From a virus: a DNA stretch of 20,989 nucleotides. Shown piece by piece: positions 13,520 through 20,989 of the stretch (its first letter is position 1; each line of letters starts with the position of its first letter). The translations under genes and the position numbers were made by a program. The stretch lies in the IMG/VR virus record IMGVR_UViG_3300014497_000220, positions 1 to 20,989 of that record. One strand, written 5' to 3'. A model generated the notes under the pieces. The model was not told the DNA's origin. It saw only the letters and a program-made list of their open reading frames with translations, and ran no database searches.

Positions 13520-15232
13520 ATGAAAGTGTATTACCACGCAGGAACTGACTGGAACAGAACTCCATCCAATCTAAAAACAGAAAAAAACCTGCTCGCACTC
13601 TCATATAATAACTGGGACGACTACAGCGTGAGAACGACGCTGAATGCCGTATTCTACTACGAAAATAAAAGCATTCTTGAATTTAGCCTTAAACTTTTGA
13701 TTGAGGGCGATGTAGACTCTCCGATAAAACTTAATGCCATGCGTAAGGATGGATGGGACGGCTTCTTTCCTATTCCGAAAACAAACTATGTGTCTGTCCC
13801 AAGTGATATCGAATTTTACGACGCACTGATCACCAAGCTTGGCGTTCAGGAAGCTAAAAATATTCTGTTGTTAATTAGAGATGCAGGCTACCTAATTAAT
13901 ATTTCTGGCGACAAAGCTGCGAAGCTCCTTACAGCCGATTCCAGTTTTGAAACCTCTCCGTTACGAGAAGCTGGCGCACGCAAATCATTCTCCGACGGTT
14001 GGAAAGCCTTCACCGGGAGTTCGTTGTCGATCCAAGACTTTACTCTCTACACACCAAGTCGTAATTTGCAAGGTGTTGACTCGATCAGATTTAGATTCAA
14101 CTCAGAAACGTTGCCGTATGATATCAACGTATTGATTGGGCCAAACGGCATCGGAAAATCTCACACGCTTAAAAACCTAGTCGAGTATTGGCTAGGCATG
14201 GCAGGCGGATCCCAGCGAGAGCTTAGCAAGACGAAGCACAAGCCATTTGATGTTAGCCCGAATATATCAAGGCTCATTCTTATCTCGTATAGCCCTTTTG
14301 AAGATTTTGTGCTCGATTTATCCAAGTCAAAACTGAATGACAAAACAGCTTATAAATACTTTGGCTTCAGAAGGGGGGCTGTGTCAGCCGCAGGGAAGCG
14401 CCAAAGCACTATCAGCCGAAACTTGCCAGCAAGCGACTCTGTCGAGTCTATATTTAAGGCTTTCGAAGATGACGAATCTTTTGCTTATCTAAGCAACTGG
14501 ACATCTAAGATCGACACTATCTGGGACGTCCTACAGCCGGCGCTGAATTTTGAAAAAATCGTCGTCGAGGTTGATCAGAAGTATGAACTACCCATCTCAC
14601 TTAAGAGGTTTTTAATTGAGGGTAAAGATCAGAAAAAATATATGGAATTGAATGGTAGTTCTTTCAGCAAACTTCACAAGCTGGATCCTAGTTTTGATGG
14701 TCTTGTAATTGCCAAGGAAGGTGTCGTCTTTCTGAGGGATTCCGAGCGGTTGGATTTGAGTTCTGGTCAGCGGCTTTTTGTATATATGGTTATTAACATT
14801 TTAGGACAAATTAAAGCGGAAAGTCTGATTGTTGTGGATGAGCCTGAGCTGTTTTTGCATCCGACTTTTGAAGTTGAATTCATAATGCTTTTGAAAAAAG
14901 TCCTGGCAGCTTTTAACTCAAAAGCAATACTTGCAACACACTCTCTCGCAATAGCTCGCGAAATACCTGCAAACTGCATGCATGTTTACCGAAAAGGCAA
15001 ACATGGCGTGGAAATTGATTATCCGCCTTTTGAGACCTTCGGAGGTGATATGCAGAGAATATCCTCATATGTCTTTGGTGATAGCAAACTAACTAAGCCG
15101 TTTGCACAGTGGATCGATAGAGCCGTCCAAGATGCTGGGAGCCCCAAGAAGCTTTTGGCTAAACTAAAAGGAGAGTTGAATGAAGAGATGACCATCAAAA
15201 TTCTAAACGCAGGAGTTCCTGATGGTCGCTAA
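13520..15232 (+). CDS. ABC-type ATPase, PtuA/Septu-like
   Basis: The protein has 570 residues with AAGGAAGGT at 13506-13514 before the ATG. ATPase motifs are complete: Walker A GPNGIGKS at 207-214, ABC signature LSSGQR at 413-418, Walker B LIVVDEPE at 436-443 and the H-loop ATHS at 472-475. These are typical of SMC/RecF/OLD-like defence ATPases. The first 200 residues form an extra domain of mixed fold, larger than I expect in classical PtuA. The stop overlaps the HNH gene by 11 bases. ATPase followed by HNH nuclease is the Septu (PtuA-PtuB) layout, in which the ATPase controls a DNA nuclease during phage infection. Codon use is much more AT-rich than in the left element, a sign of separate origin. 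It could also be an unnamed ATPase/HNH type. Confidence 0.85.
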   Translation: MKVYYHAGTDWNRTPSNLKTEKNLLALSYNNWDDYSVRTTLNAVFYYENKSILEFSLKLLIEGDVDSPIKLNAMRKDGWDGFFPIPKTNYVSVPSDIEFYDALITKLGVQEAKNILLLIRDAGYLINISGDKAAKLLTADSSFETSPLREAGARKSFSDGWKAFTGSSLSIQDFTLYTPSRNLQGVDSIRFRFNSETLPYDINVLIGPNGIGKSHTLKNLVEYWLGMAGGSQRELSKTKHKPFDVSPNISRLILISYSPFEDFVLDLSKSKLNDKTAYKYFGFRRGAVSAAGKRQSTISRNLPASDSVESIFKAFEDDESFAYLSNWTSKIDTIWDVLQPALNFEKIVVEVDQKYELPISLKRFLIEGKDQKKYMELNGSSFSKLHKLDPSFDGLVIAKEGVVFLRDSERLDLSSGQRLFVYMVINILGQIKAESLIVVDEPELFLHPTFEVEFIMLLKKVLAAFNSKAILATHSLAIAREIPANCMHVYRKGKHGVEIDYPPFETFGGDMQRISSYVFGDSKLTKPFAQWIDRAVQDAGSPKKLLAKLKGELNEEMTIKILNAGVPDGR

Positions 15233-16082
15233 AATCCCAAGACCTGGCGAAGACTGCATCGACGTTTTAAATCTTGTTCTTGGAGAACGAGTAAAATTTC
15301 GGAAATTTTATGGGCGGATAGCGCCCGCTCTTTCCGCCCAGTACGTATTGTACGAAGAGCAAAAGGGCTGCCCTTCTGGGATGCCACCATTAGAGCTGAG
15401 CAACTACGTTGACTCAGAGGCTGAGGTCGATGCCCGTAAAAAGTCGTTGATTGGATTGTACGCTCCAGACAAGGGGAAACACCCCTTTAACGAACTAGAA
15501 AAGCTCAGGAAAAAAAACAAACTTCTTGCGTGCCCTATTTGCGGGGAGCCGGGAAGGCCAAGGACACTTGACCATTGTTTGCCGAAGACGACATATCCAG
15601 AGTTTTCTATAAATTTGCTTAACCTAGTTCCCGCCTGTGACTGGTGCCAGGGTGAGAAACTTGCAGATTATAAAAACCCTGCAGGTTCGAGAAGTTTTAT
15701 TCACCCCTATTTTGATGATGTAAATCGTCCTTTATACACAATATCTCTGAAGAAACCTTATCTGACTCCTGTCATCTCCCTAAAGGTAAATGCAACCTTG
15801 CCATTGGAGCTGCAAGTGCTCGTGGCATCGCATTTAAAGGGTATCGATTTCTGGGAGCGATTCAAAGAATATTTTGAGTCTAGCTATCAAGGTATTATAC
15901 GCATTGCGAGCTCAGCCCGAGCCGGAGGCCAGATCACTGTAACTGAAGCCATTCGAAGTTCTTACTTGCTGACTGCTGAAAAAGGAGTCAACTGTTGGGA
16001 TGCGGTTTTATATCGTTCAATACTTGATGATGATCACGTCCTGGACTTCCTTGAGAATGGGAGACTGTCTATATTTCCTTGA
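15222..16082 (+). CDS. HNH endonuclease, PtuB-like
   Basis: The protein has 286 residues. AGGAG at 15211-15215 lies 6 bases before ATG 15222, inside the end of the ATPase gene. The HNH/zinc motif is clear: CPIC (C104, C107), then LDHCLPKTTYPEFS (D117-H118), NLVPACDWC (C139, C142) and K146. The two Cys pairs hold a structural zinc and the DH supplies the catalytic His. About 100 residues precede and 140 follow the nuclease core, probably for contact with the ATPase. The layout matches PtuB of Septu systems or HNH partners of retron-linked ATPases. There is no obvious terminator immediately after it. Confidence 0.87.
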   Translation: MVAKIPRPGEDCIDVLNLVLGERVKFRKFYGRIAPALSAQYVLYEEQKGCPSGMPPLELSNYVDSEAEVDARKKSLIGLYAPDKGKHPFNELEKLRKKNKLLACPICGEPGRPRTLDHCLPKTTYPEFSINLLNLVPACDWCQGEKLADYKNPAGSRSFIHPYFDDVNRPLYTISLKKPYLTPVISLKVNATLPLELQVLVASHLKGIDFWERFKEYFESSYQGIIRIASSARAGGQITVTEAIRSSYLLTAEKGVNCWDAVLYRSILDDDHVLDFLENGRLSIFP

Positions 16083-16197
16083 TGTTAAACCGTTAGCCAA
16101 GATGTTAGTTTAGTGCCAAGTCGAGCTCAGCATATCCATTGATATCACTAGAGCCCACTTGGGTGTGTTGGTGCAAGTCGGCTCCCGCGTGGAGCCA

Positions 16198-16749
16198 TCA
16201 GGACGCGGTATCCCAGGCATCCATTGCCCCACTCACTGTCTTGTTCCAGCCGAGCTCAGCGTTCTGTAAATTGCGTGCGACTTCCCTATTTACACTGGCA
16301 TCGACCCAAGACGGTAGACTTTCCTGATCGCCTGAGCAGAGGCTAGTCGTAGCTACCGCGTACCAACCAGTGCTCGTGGACTGGAGGCATACGTAGCGCA
16401 CTGCTGCTCCACTGGGAAGCCGACGCCAAGCCACCACCTCAATACAGTCCATGGCACTCACTGGAGCCTCTACGGCGGGACTCGCTTCCTGTTCCACCTG
16501 GACGTCTGCCGCAGCTTTGAATAGCCCGTTAGGCGTTCCTGGTTTGTGGACAAGATGCTTCAACTGCTCACGTGAGGCGATTATTTGTTCGCGGAGCTCT
16601 TCGGGGTCGATAGACATGCCACCACGCTCGGTCGTCGAAAGGGTCTTTAACCCGTTCACCGCGGCGATGAAGTCACGCTCTCACGCTTTCTCCCAGCCGG
16701 GGCGGCGGTCGGGGAACAGCCAAGCTGCAAGTCGCTGGAGGTTGACCAT
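16198..16749 (-). pseudogene. Unknown gene interrupted by an in-frame TGA
   Basis: Reading leftward from ATG 16749, 22 codons (MVNLQRLAAWLFPDRRPGWE then KA) are followed by TGA, and the same frame continues without shift as ERDFIAAVNGLKTLST for another 160 codons to 16198. The two parts read as one protein, so a single base change (for example CGA to TGA) probably broke it. A GTG at 16659 or ATG at 16617 could restart translation of the longer part, but neither has a strong ribosome site. The main part has a helical N-terminus (PEELREQIIASREQLKHLV) and a beta-rich C-terminus. I do not know the family. The rightward frame 16451-16915 is probably its shadow. Confidence 0.6.
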
Positions 16750-16952
16750 GGTGTATTCCGCAGCGCAGGTTGATGCCGGGAGGCCCGATAGGCTAACACT
16801 CGAATGCACGCTTATCCCAGAAGATGATGCTCGTGTAGCTTCAAGTGTATTCAGCGCTACCGGTCGGAACGTGCATTGTCTAATCCAATCAGACTCCCAA
16901 CAGGAAGCTTCATAGGCTAAAATCCCACGTTTGCGTCCACCTGGAGCTCTAA

Positions 16953-17540
16953 GTGCTCAGAGATAAAGAAATTCGAAGCGCTTTGGTTGACCACTTGATG
17001 AAGAGGTCGCCTAAACCTGCTCGAGTGATCGAAGAGCTCACCATCGACAATGGCAATGCCATCGCTGACGTAGTTGCGTGCTACCGTGAGATGCATTGCT
17101 ACGAAATCAAAGGCGAGACTGATAACGTTCGAAGAATTCTGTCGCAGTCGGAGTTCTACTCTAGGTCGTTCCCGAAACTGACCTTGGTCACCACTGAGAA
17201 CCATGTGCGCTGGGCAAGGGACAAAATCCCATCCTACTGGGGCATCATTCTTGCCACACCGGTTAAAGATCGGACAATCTTGCGCTACGTCCGCAAATCC
17301 GGTACGAATCCAAAGTTCTCCAAGAAAGATGCCCTTCTCATGCTTTGGAAGGCGGAGTTGACGGCCATTGCGAGCGCGCATCCAGAAGTGATCTTCAAAA
17401 AATCCTTCAACCGGGACGCCATTGCTGAGCAGATCAGCTATCAGTTAAGCCGCGACGACGCCTTGGCTGGAATCCAAGGCGCCCTCATCGAAAGACGCTC
17501 AAATGTTATTAACCACGAAAGTGATGTGAGCGGCGGTTGA
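16953..17540 (+). CDS. sce7726-family protein, PD-(D/E)XK-like nuclease
   Basis: The protein has 195 residues starting at GTG 16953, with CTGGAG upstream. The N-terminus MLRDKEIRSALVDHL and the series E28 (VIEELT), D39 (AIADVV), E51-x-K53 (CYEIKGETD) form the pattern of a PD-(D/E)XK nuclease core as seen in the sce7726 family. Several conserved-looking aromatics follow (SYWGIILATP). The family is often found next to sce7725/Beta-type proteins, and here a Beta-family gene lies directly against it, on the other strand with a 42-base overlap of 3' ends. DNA cleavage is inferred from the motif only. Confidence 0.75.
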   Translation: MLRDKEIRSALVDHLMKRSPKPARVIEELTIDNGNAIADVVACYREMHCYEIKGETDNVRRILSQSEFYSRSFPKLTLVTTENHVRWARDKIPSYWGIILATPVKDRTILRYVRKSGTNPKFSKKDALLMLWKAELTAIASAHPEVIFKKSFNRDAIAEQISYQLSRDDALAGIQGALIERRSNVINHESDVSGG

Positions 17541-18575
17541 ACTTTTTATCCACGTCCCAGGGTTACCCGTTTTCTTTGACCTGACTGGAGCCTTATAACT
17601 CCTATCATGAATGTATTGCTCGCCATAAGAATAATGCGGCGTATTTAGCCTGAAGAATGGCTCGTTCACAATCACATCGGAAATATCAAAGTATTGCTTA
17701 AACTTGTGAGTTTTAAAGCGCCGCCCACGCACAATAAAGAAAGTATCGTGATAGGTATAGAAAACCTTTGGCGCGGCCCGGCTGCTAATAAACTCAGGTT
17801 CCATCTCGAAATCCGAATATTCCGGACTGACCACTCCATAGTCTCCAAACAACACCTCCTTGAAGGCTGGAGTGGAGTTCAAAGCACGCCAGAGTTTGTA
17901 TTCCTCCCGAGATATATGCGCCTTGGAATTCGTCGAAAGCAGTCCAGCGATAGATGCCGGCACCACTGAGCCAGAGACAACTACTGTGGTGCCAGGGAAG
18001 TCTCCCTGGAAGCTAGCCACAAACCGTTCCACTTTTTTCTTGGAATCCACAGGATCGTCGATGATTCGCAGATCAACCAGAAGGAACACTGACTGAGGTT
18101 TGGCGACCGCTAAGTCAGCCCACAGAGCCTTAAGATTGCTCTTCGTAAGGTTGTAGCTTTCTATGTCGATCATCTGAAGTCGTATACCGACATTTGTCCC
18201 TGGTCGCGACTTGACAAAATCAAGCGCCGCAACGTTATGATCCGGATGTCGATCAAATGCCAAAACAGGCATAACTTGATAATTCGACAGCGTCGCAAGA
18301 ACTACTCGATACTGCGGAACGCCACCCAAATCGACGCTATCGTCGATATCAAAATTATCAACAAAAAATCTGTAATCTATATCCTTTCCCTGTGCGCTCT
18401 TTAGCTCTTTGTCTGCAATCCGCAAGCGATCAATGACTTCATCTTCATCCATCACTTTCTGCGTTCGGGGAATGTCATACATAGGAGCGATTTGATCACG
18501 GATCCCTCCATCCAGCACCCCAACACTTTGGATTTCATTCTGCTTAAGCTTAAGAAAAGGAACATATCTAATCAT
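17499..18575 (-). CDS. Beta-family protein (T4 Beta / sce7725-like)
   Basis: The protein has 358 residues starting at ATG 18575, which overlaps the ImmA/IrrE stop by 8 bases; an in-frame TTG at 18581 is an alternative. The N-terminus MIRYVPFLKLKQNEIQSV and the repeated strand patterns (VFLLVDLRIIDD, GTTVVVSGSVVPASI) fit the Beta_protein family (PF14350), named after a phage T4 protein, probably a TIM-barrel-like fold. The biochemical role is not established to my knowledge. It is third in an operon after a GNAT acetyltransferase and a metallopeptidase, and its end overlaps the convergent sce7726-like gene. Confidence 0.75.
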   Translation of the reverse strand: MIRYVPFLKLKQNEIQSVGVLDGGIRDQIAPMYDIPRTQKVMDEDEVIDRLRIADKELKSAQGKDIDYRFFVDNFDIDDSVDLGGVPQYRVVLATLSNYQVMPVLAFDRHPDHNVAALDFVKSRPGTNVGIRLQMIDIESYNLTKSNLKALWADLAVAKPQSVFLLVDLRIIDDPVDSKKKVERFVASFQGDFPGTTVVVSGSVVPASIAGLLSTNSKAHISREEYKLWRALNSTPAFKEVLFGDYGVVSPEYSDFEMEPEFISSRAAPKVFYTYHDTFFIVRGRRFKTHKFKQYFDISDVIVNEPFFRLNTPHYSYGEQYIHDRSYKAPVRSKKTGNPGTWIKSSTAAHITFVVNNI

Positions 18576-19434
18576 TGGCAAACCCGAAAGCGCTTTTAAC
18601 GTCCATAGAGTGATGCAATTCAGGGTAAAGCTTGTAATTTCTAGACTGGTGGCGAATCATCCCGGCCATGATGGATGGGTGCACTTCAGCTCTAGAGCAA
18701 ACATCCAGCAGCTGCTTTCTATCAGCCCTGACATTCCAGGCCATTCGCCAGTATTGGCGAGAGACCAAGCTATCTTTCGCGATAATATTGGCCTCAACCT
18801 CGCGATCAGAATCGTTATCCTCTTCAAGGTCGTCCAAAATGGGATTATCGAGATAGTCGTAATGCATATAGATATGGGCAAGCTCGTGCATTAGCGTGAA
18901 CCAGAAGTTATCGTAGCGATTGTAGCGAAGCGCTATCCCAACAACTGGCGTACCCTGCGACAGCTTGAAAGTACACCCATCCATTTTCATCGACTTGAAG
19001 CCAGGCTCCACCACCAGGAGCACCCCATAAGAGTCGGCCAAAATATCGACCAGGGATGTGATGCTATCCGGCTTAAGACTTAGAAGGGCAATTTCCCGGA
19101 GTTGTTGAATGCTCAACCCCTGGAAACCAGGCATCATCCGGCTCAGCAAAGTGAACTTGGATTTCTCATTGATCAGCGACAACCAAGCTTGAATCTTGGT
19201 CTCTTCCGCAGAGTCATTCTTGCGATAGAGCACCGCGTTGTTATTGGTCGCATTGAGGGCAAGGCGAATGATGAAGTCGTCATACGCCTCACCTGGTCGA
19301 GCATGCGTTTTGGCATCCGCTGGCTTCAAGACTTTCTTCAAGCTTGAAAGAGCCACCGTAAACTCAATCGCAGCGTCCCGCGAGGATGGATAAACCTCGA
19401 AGTCCTCTGGGAGCCCTTCTGGAGAGTCAGGCAT
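18568..19434 (-). CDS. ImmA/IrrE-family metallopeptidase
   Basis: The protein has 288 residues. The start overlaps the acetyltransferase stop by 8 bases, with GGGGAGG 7 bases upstream of the ATG. The zinc-peptidase motif is FTLMHELAHIYMH (H183, E184, H187), with REVEAN at about 211-216 giving the third ligand, as in ImmA/IrrE proteins. Unlike the other peptidase of this island it lacks an obvious helix-turn-helix; the N-terminal 110 residues are helical and include a stretch resembling antitoxin C-terminal regions. It probably cleaves a partner protein in response to damage or infection. Candidates are the Beta-family or acetyltransferase neighbour. Confidence 0.85.
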   Translation of the reverse strand: MPDSPEGLPEDFEVYPSSRDAAIEFTVALSSLKKVLKPADAKTHARPGEAYDDFIIRLALNATNNNAVLYRKNDSAEETKIQAWLSLINEKSKFTLLSRMMPGFQGLSIQQLREIALLSLKPDSITSLVDILADSYGVLLVVEPGFKSMKMDGCTFKLSQGTPVVGIALRYNRYDNFWFTLMHELAHIYMHYDYLDNPILDDLEEDNDSDREVEANIIAKDSLVSRQYWRMAWNVRADRKQLLDVCSRAEVHPSIMAGMIRHQSRNYKLYPELHHSMDVKSAFGFAND

Positions 19435-20113
19435 GATGAGCCTCCCCTGCCAGCATCCCAGCTATGTCAGGAGGCGCTTCGAAGTAGCGCAGGTTCTCTT
19501 TTTCGGCATCAACGTCGTACTCAATCATGCCCAGGTAGCGGTAGTACCCCTCCGCAGTCGGCAGAGAGTGCAAACAGAACCCTGGACGGTAGCCGAGCGT
19601 GTTGATGGCGAAGTGGGAGGCATGGGCAATCAGGATCCGACTGACGCTCCCGAACTGCTTCACATAGTTCGGTCGGTCTCGATTCCAGTACGCGGACGCA
19701 ACGTAGTCGATGTAGAAAATGCGCTCCCCATCCAGGCGGCTTTCCTTAGGATGGTAGATGACGCACGTCGCCTGGATCCGCCCCTGTGCACTCAGGAAGA
19801 ACCAGTGGTAATCATCGCTACGGAAAGCGAAGGCTTTATCCAGCCAACTCCAATGGAAATCTGATAACCCGTAGGCGGGCAGTTGGTCGAAAAGCACGTT
19901 GGGGTCGTCGACGGCAGCTGGAAAGTCAGCCATCAGCTGCCTCATGATCTGGCGCTTCTCAGTATCCCATTGCTCGCTCAGCTGGAACACATACATCGGT
20001 GCCAAGCCTTGCTGGATTTGGTAGGGAACCTGTTGACCTGTATGACGGCATAGAAGTAACGGCTCACCCATGTGGGCATCCTCCCGTACGGGCTTGATCA
20101 CTCCCCAATCCAT
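19427..20113 (-). CDS. GNAT-like acetyltransferase
   Basis: The protein has 228 residues. AGGA lies 9 bases upstream of ATG 20113. The central part has the GNAT beta-strand and acetyl-CoA-loop order: HWFFLSAQGRIQATCVIYHP, then IFYIDYVASAYWNR, then SVSRILIAHASHFAINTLGYR, then GFCLHSLPTAEGYYRYLGM. The classical Q/RxxGxG/A loop is not clear, so CoA binding is less certain than the fold. It is first in a three-gene operon with a metallopeptidase and a Beta protein. Acetyltransferases in such clusters may modify tRNA, proteins or small molecules; which applies here is not visible. Confidence 0.7.
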   Translation of the reverse strand: MDWGVIKPVREDAHMGEPLLLCRHTGQQVPYQIQQGLAPMYVFQLSEQWDTEKRQIMRQLMADFPAAVDDPNVLFDQLPAYGLSDFHWSWLDKAFAFRSDDYHWFFLSAQGRIQATCVIYHPKESRLDGERIFYIDYVASAYWNRDRPNYVKQFGSVSRILIAHASHFAINTLGYRPGFCLHSLPTAEGYYRYLGMIEYDVDAEKENLRYFEAPPDIAGMLAGEAHHA

Positions 20114-20282
20114 TTGGCGTCATCCTAGAAATCCTTATCTGCTGATGGCCCGATGATGCCATCTATCGCGCTATGCCTCAATGACTCTGTTTTGCCGTCT
20201 AAATACTGTGCCTACCGTACTAAAAAGGTGTGTCCTTACTAATCGGCCCGCAAATACGTTATGAGAATTTACTGGATATTGC

Positions 20283-20318
20283 CCGGCGTGATGCCGGCTA
20301 CGGGGGCAGCCCCCCCGT
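20283..20318. repeat. Two adjacent GC-rich hairpins in the island's right margin
   Basis: CCGGC-GTGAT-GCCGG (20283-20297) is followed at once by ACGGGGG-CAGCC-CCCCCGT (20300-20318). They lie in the 370-base non-coding stretch between the acetyltransferase start and the right long repeat. Paired hairpins resemble REP-type elements, but I cannot match them to a known Pseudomonas REP. Nothing else is seen in that stretch. Confidence 0.4.
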
Positions 20319-20487
20319 GATTCAACTGAAACGGTCAGGCGGGCCAAGAGCAAAGCTAGGCTTCAGTAGTCACAATGTGAGCCAAGGCAGACGCGAAGAC
20401 TCCCAACCCTGCAACCAACGACTACGGGAAGAATCGTCGACCGGCCACCTACACACCTACACGATATTGCTACCTAGGTGTCCTTTA

Positions 20488-20767
20488 AGGGTTCGATTCC
20501 CTTCACCCGCTCCAATCAGATTTCAGTCTCACGTCGTTTTTTGACGGGGGGTGCAGGTAAAGAAAAAACCGGCCTTGATGGCCGGTTTTTTTGTGCCTGG
20601 GGTTTGGTGGAATCGGGCTCTGAGGCATCCCCCCATTTTCCTCCGTTGTCCACTGATCGATGAGTAAGTGCTCTCGGGGCGTTAAAGACTACTCTGAAGT
20701 CCGTTAGCGTTTTTTTCGGAAAATACGGATTTATTATCAAATTTCATCAAGCGTTAATATTTTCATA
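20488..20767 (+). repeat. 280-bp direct repeat, copy B, with 27-bp tRNA-Gly attachment core
   Basis: The stretch matches copy A (6606-6885) without gaps. The first 27 bases (20488-20514) are the T arm and acceptor end of tRNA-Gly; the bases to the left differ from the tRNA. The match then covers the terminator and the first promoter motifs. It closes the right-hand island. Confidence 0.9.
20563..20592 (+). terminator. Second copy of the tRNA-Gly terminator
   Basis: The sequence is identical in stem, loop and T-run to the terminator at 6681-6710. In this position no complete tRNA precedes it. Confidence 0.8.
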
Positions 20768-20773
20768 GCGTTA

Positions 20774-20816
20774 GGGATTCCTCTACGAATGGTTAACTGG
20801 GGAGCGTCTGGATGTG
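20774..20816 (+). pseudogene. 43-bp relic of a fic gene
   Basis: The bases align without gaps to 7258-7300 of the intact fic gene (offset 13,516) with 5 mismatches. They still read GFLYEWLTGERLDV against GFLYEWLTGQRLDV. The relic follows copy B of the long repeat directly, so promoter DNA was joined to an internal piece of fic, removing the start and about 100 codons. The rest of the gene is absent. Confidence 0.75.
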
Positions 20817-20989
20817 GCGCTGCAATGCAGAATTCGTCAGCCCCTCAACCGCCCCAGACCTTGACGCCTCCGGCCCCGCATACTAGCGAATGCTATACTT
20901 CCTACGGATTGCATGAAGTGTGCAACGTTCCCCACGGGCGCAGATACCGACTGCAAATCTCAGTTTACGGCTGCGGGACAGAGGAGGCC
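20817..20989. other. Unassigned right edge
   Basis: Two frames run off the window end, from ATG 20825 (55 codons) and from ATG 20913, neither with a ribosome site. The first could be a partial gene. A TATACT at 20894-20899 resembles a -10 box but has no well-placed -35. No firm call is possible. Confidence 0.3.

Noticed and set aside
16451-16915. 154-codon rightward frame
   Set aside because: It is antisense to the gene interrupted by TGA, is Ser/Arg/Ala-rich and has no motif. The opposite strand reads more like protein.
1-20989. CRISPR array or IS element with terminal inverted repeats
   Set aside because: No regularly spaced repeats and no transposase gene are seen. The repeats present are two long direct copies and short local ones.

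Overview
The window looks like accessory DNA from a Pseudomonas-type gammaproteobacterium. I infer this from the fairly GC-rich codon use of the left part, the tRNA-Gly 3' end used as an attachment site, and an AlpA/P4-type-integrase/Toprim-primase element of the kind common in that genus. No housekeeping gene is present, so the species cannot be named. Two mobile regions lie side by side at one tRNA-Gly attachment site.

Left region (1-6632). This is the end of a P4-like integrative element. One rightward operon of tightly packed genes carries a 900-residue zinc-finger/Toprim/helicase replication protein, several small unknown proteins and, last, an AlpA-type regulator. A tyrosine recombinase faces it tail to tail. 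Upstream of the recombinase lie a 13-bp tandem repeat and a 44-nt piece of the 3' half of tRNA-Gly (anticodon CCC). The piece is only part of a tRNA, so it is an attachment junction; the intact tRNA must lie outside the window.

Right region (6606-20767). About 13.9 kb is bounded by two direct repeats of 280 bp, each starting with the tRNA-Gly 3' end and continuing through a terminator and an iterated promoter motif. I count about 14 mismatches between the two copies. No integrase lies between them. The cargo resembles a defence/conflict island. In order it holds: a Fic-domain protein behind five copies of a GTTAGCGTTTTT-like motif; a long non-coding leader rich in hairpins, followed by a small soluble protein and a three-helix membrane protein; a second hairpin-rich non-coding stretch; a DUF6367-like protein; a leftward pair of XRE/ImmA-IrrE regulator and PIN-like nuclease; a rightward 57-residue protein, ABC-type ATPase and HNH nuclease (Septu-like); a gene broken by an in-frame TGA; a sce7726-family nuclease-like gene; and, convergent to it, a leftward operon of GNAT acetyltransferase, ImmA/IrrE metallopeptidase and Beta-family protein.

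Past the right repeat lies a 43-bp relic of a fic gene, then 170 bases I cannot assign.

The best candidates for an undescribed system are the four-gene acetyltransferase/metallopeptidase/Beta/sce7726 cluster, the three-gene ATPase/HNH operon with its small first gene, and the RNA-like leader in front of the membrane-protein operon. All functional assignments come from reading motifs by eye; no database search was run.
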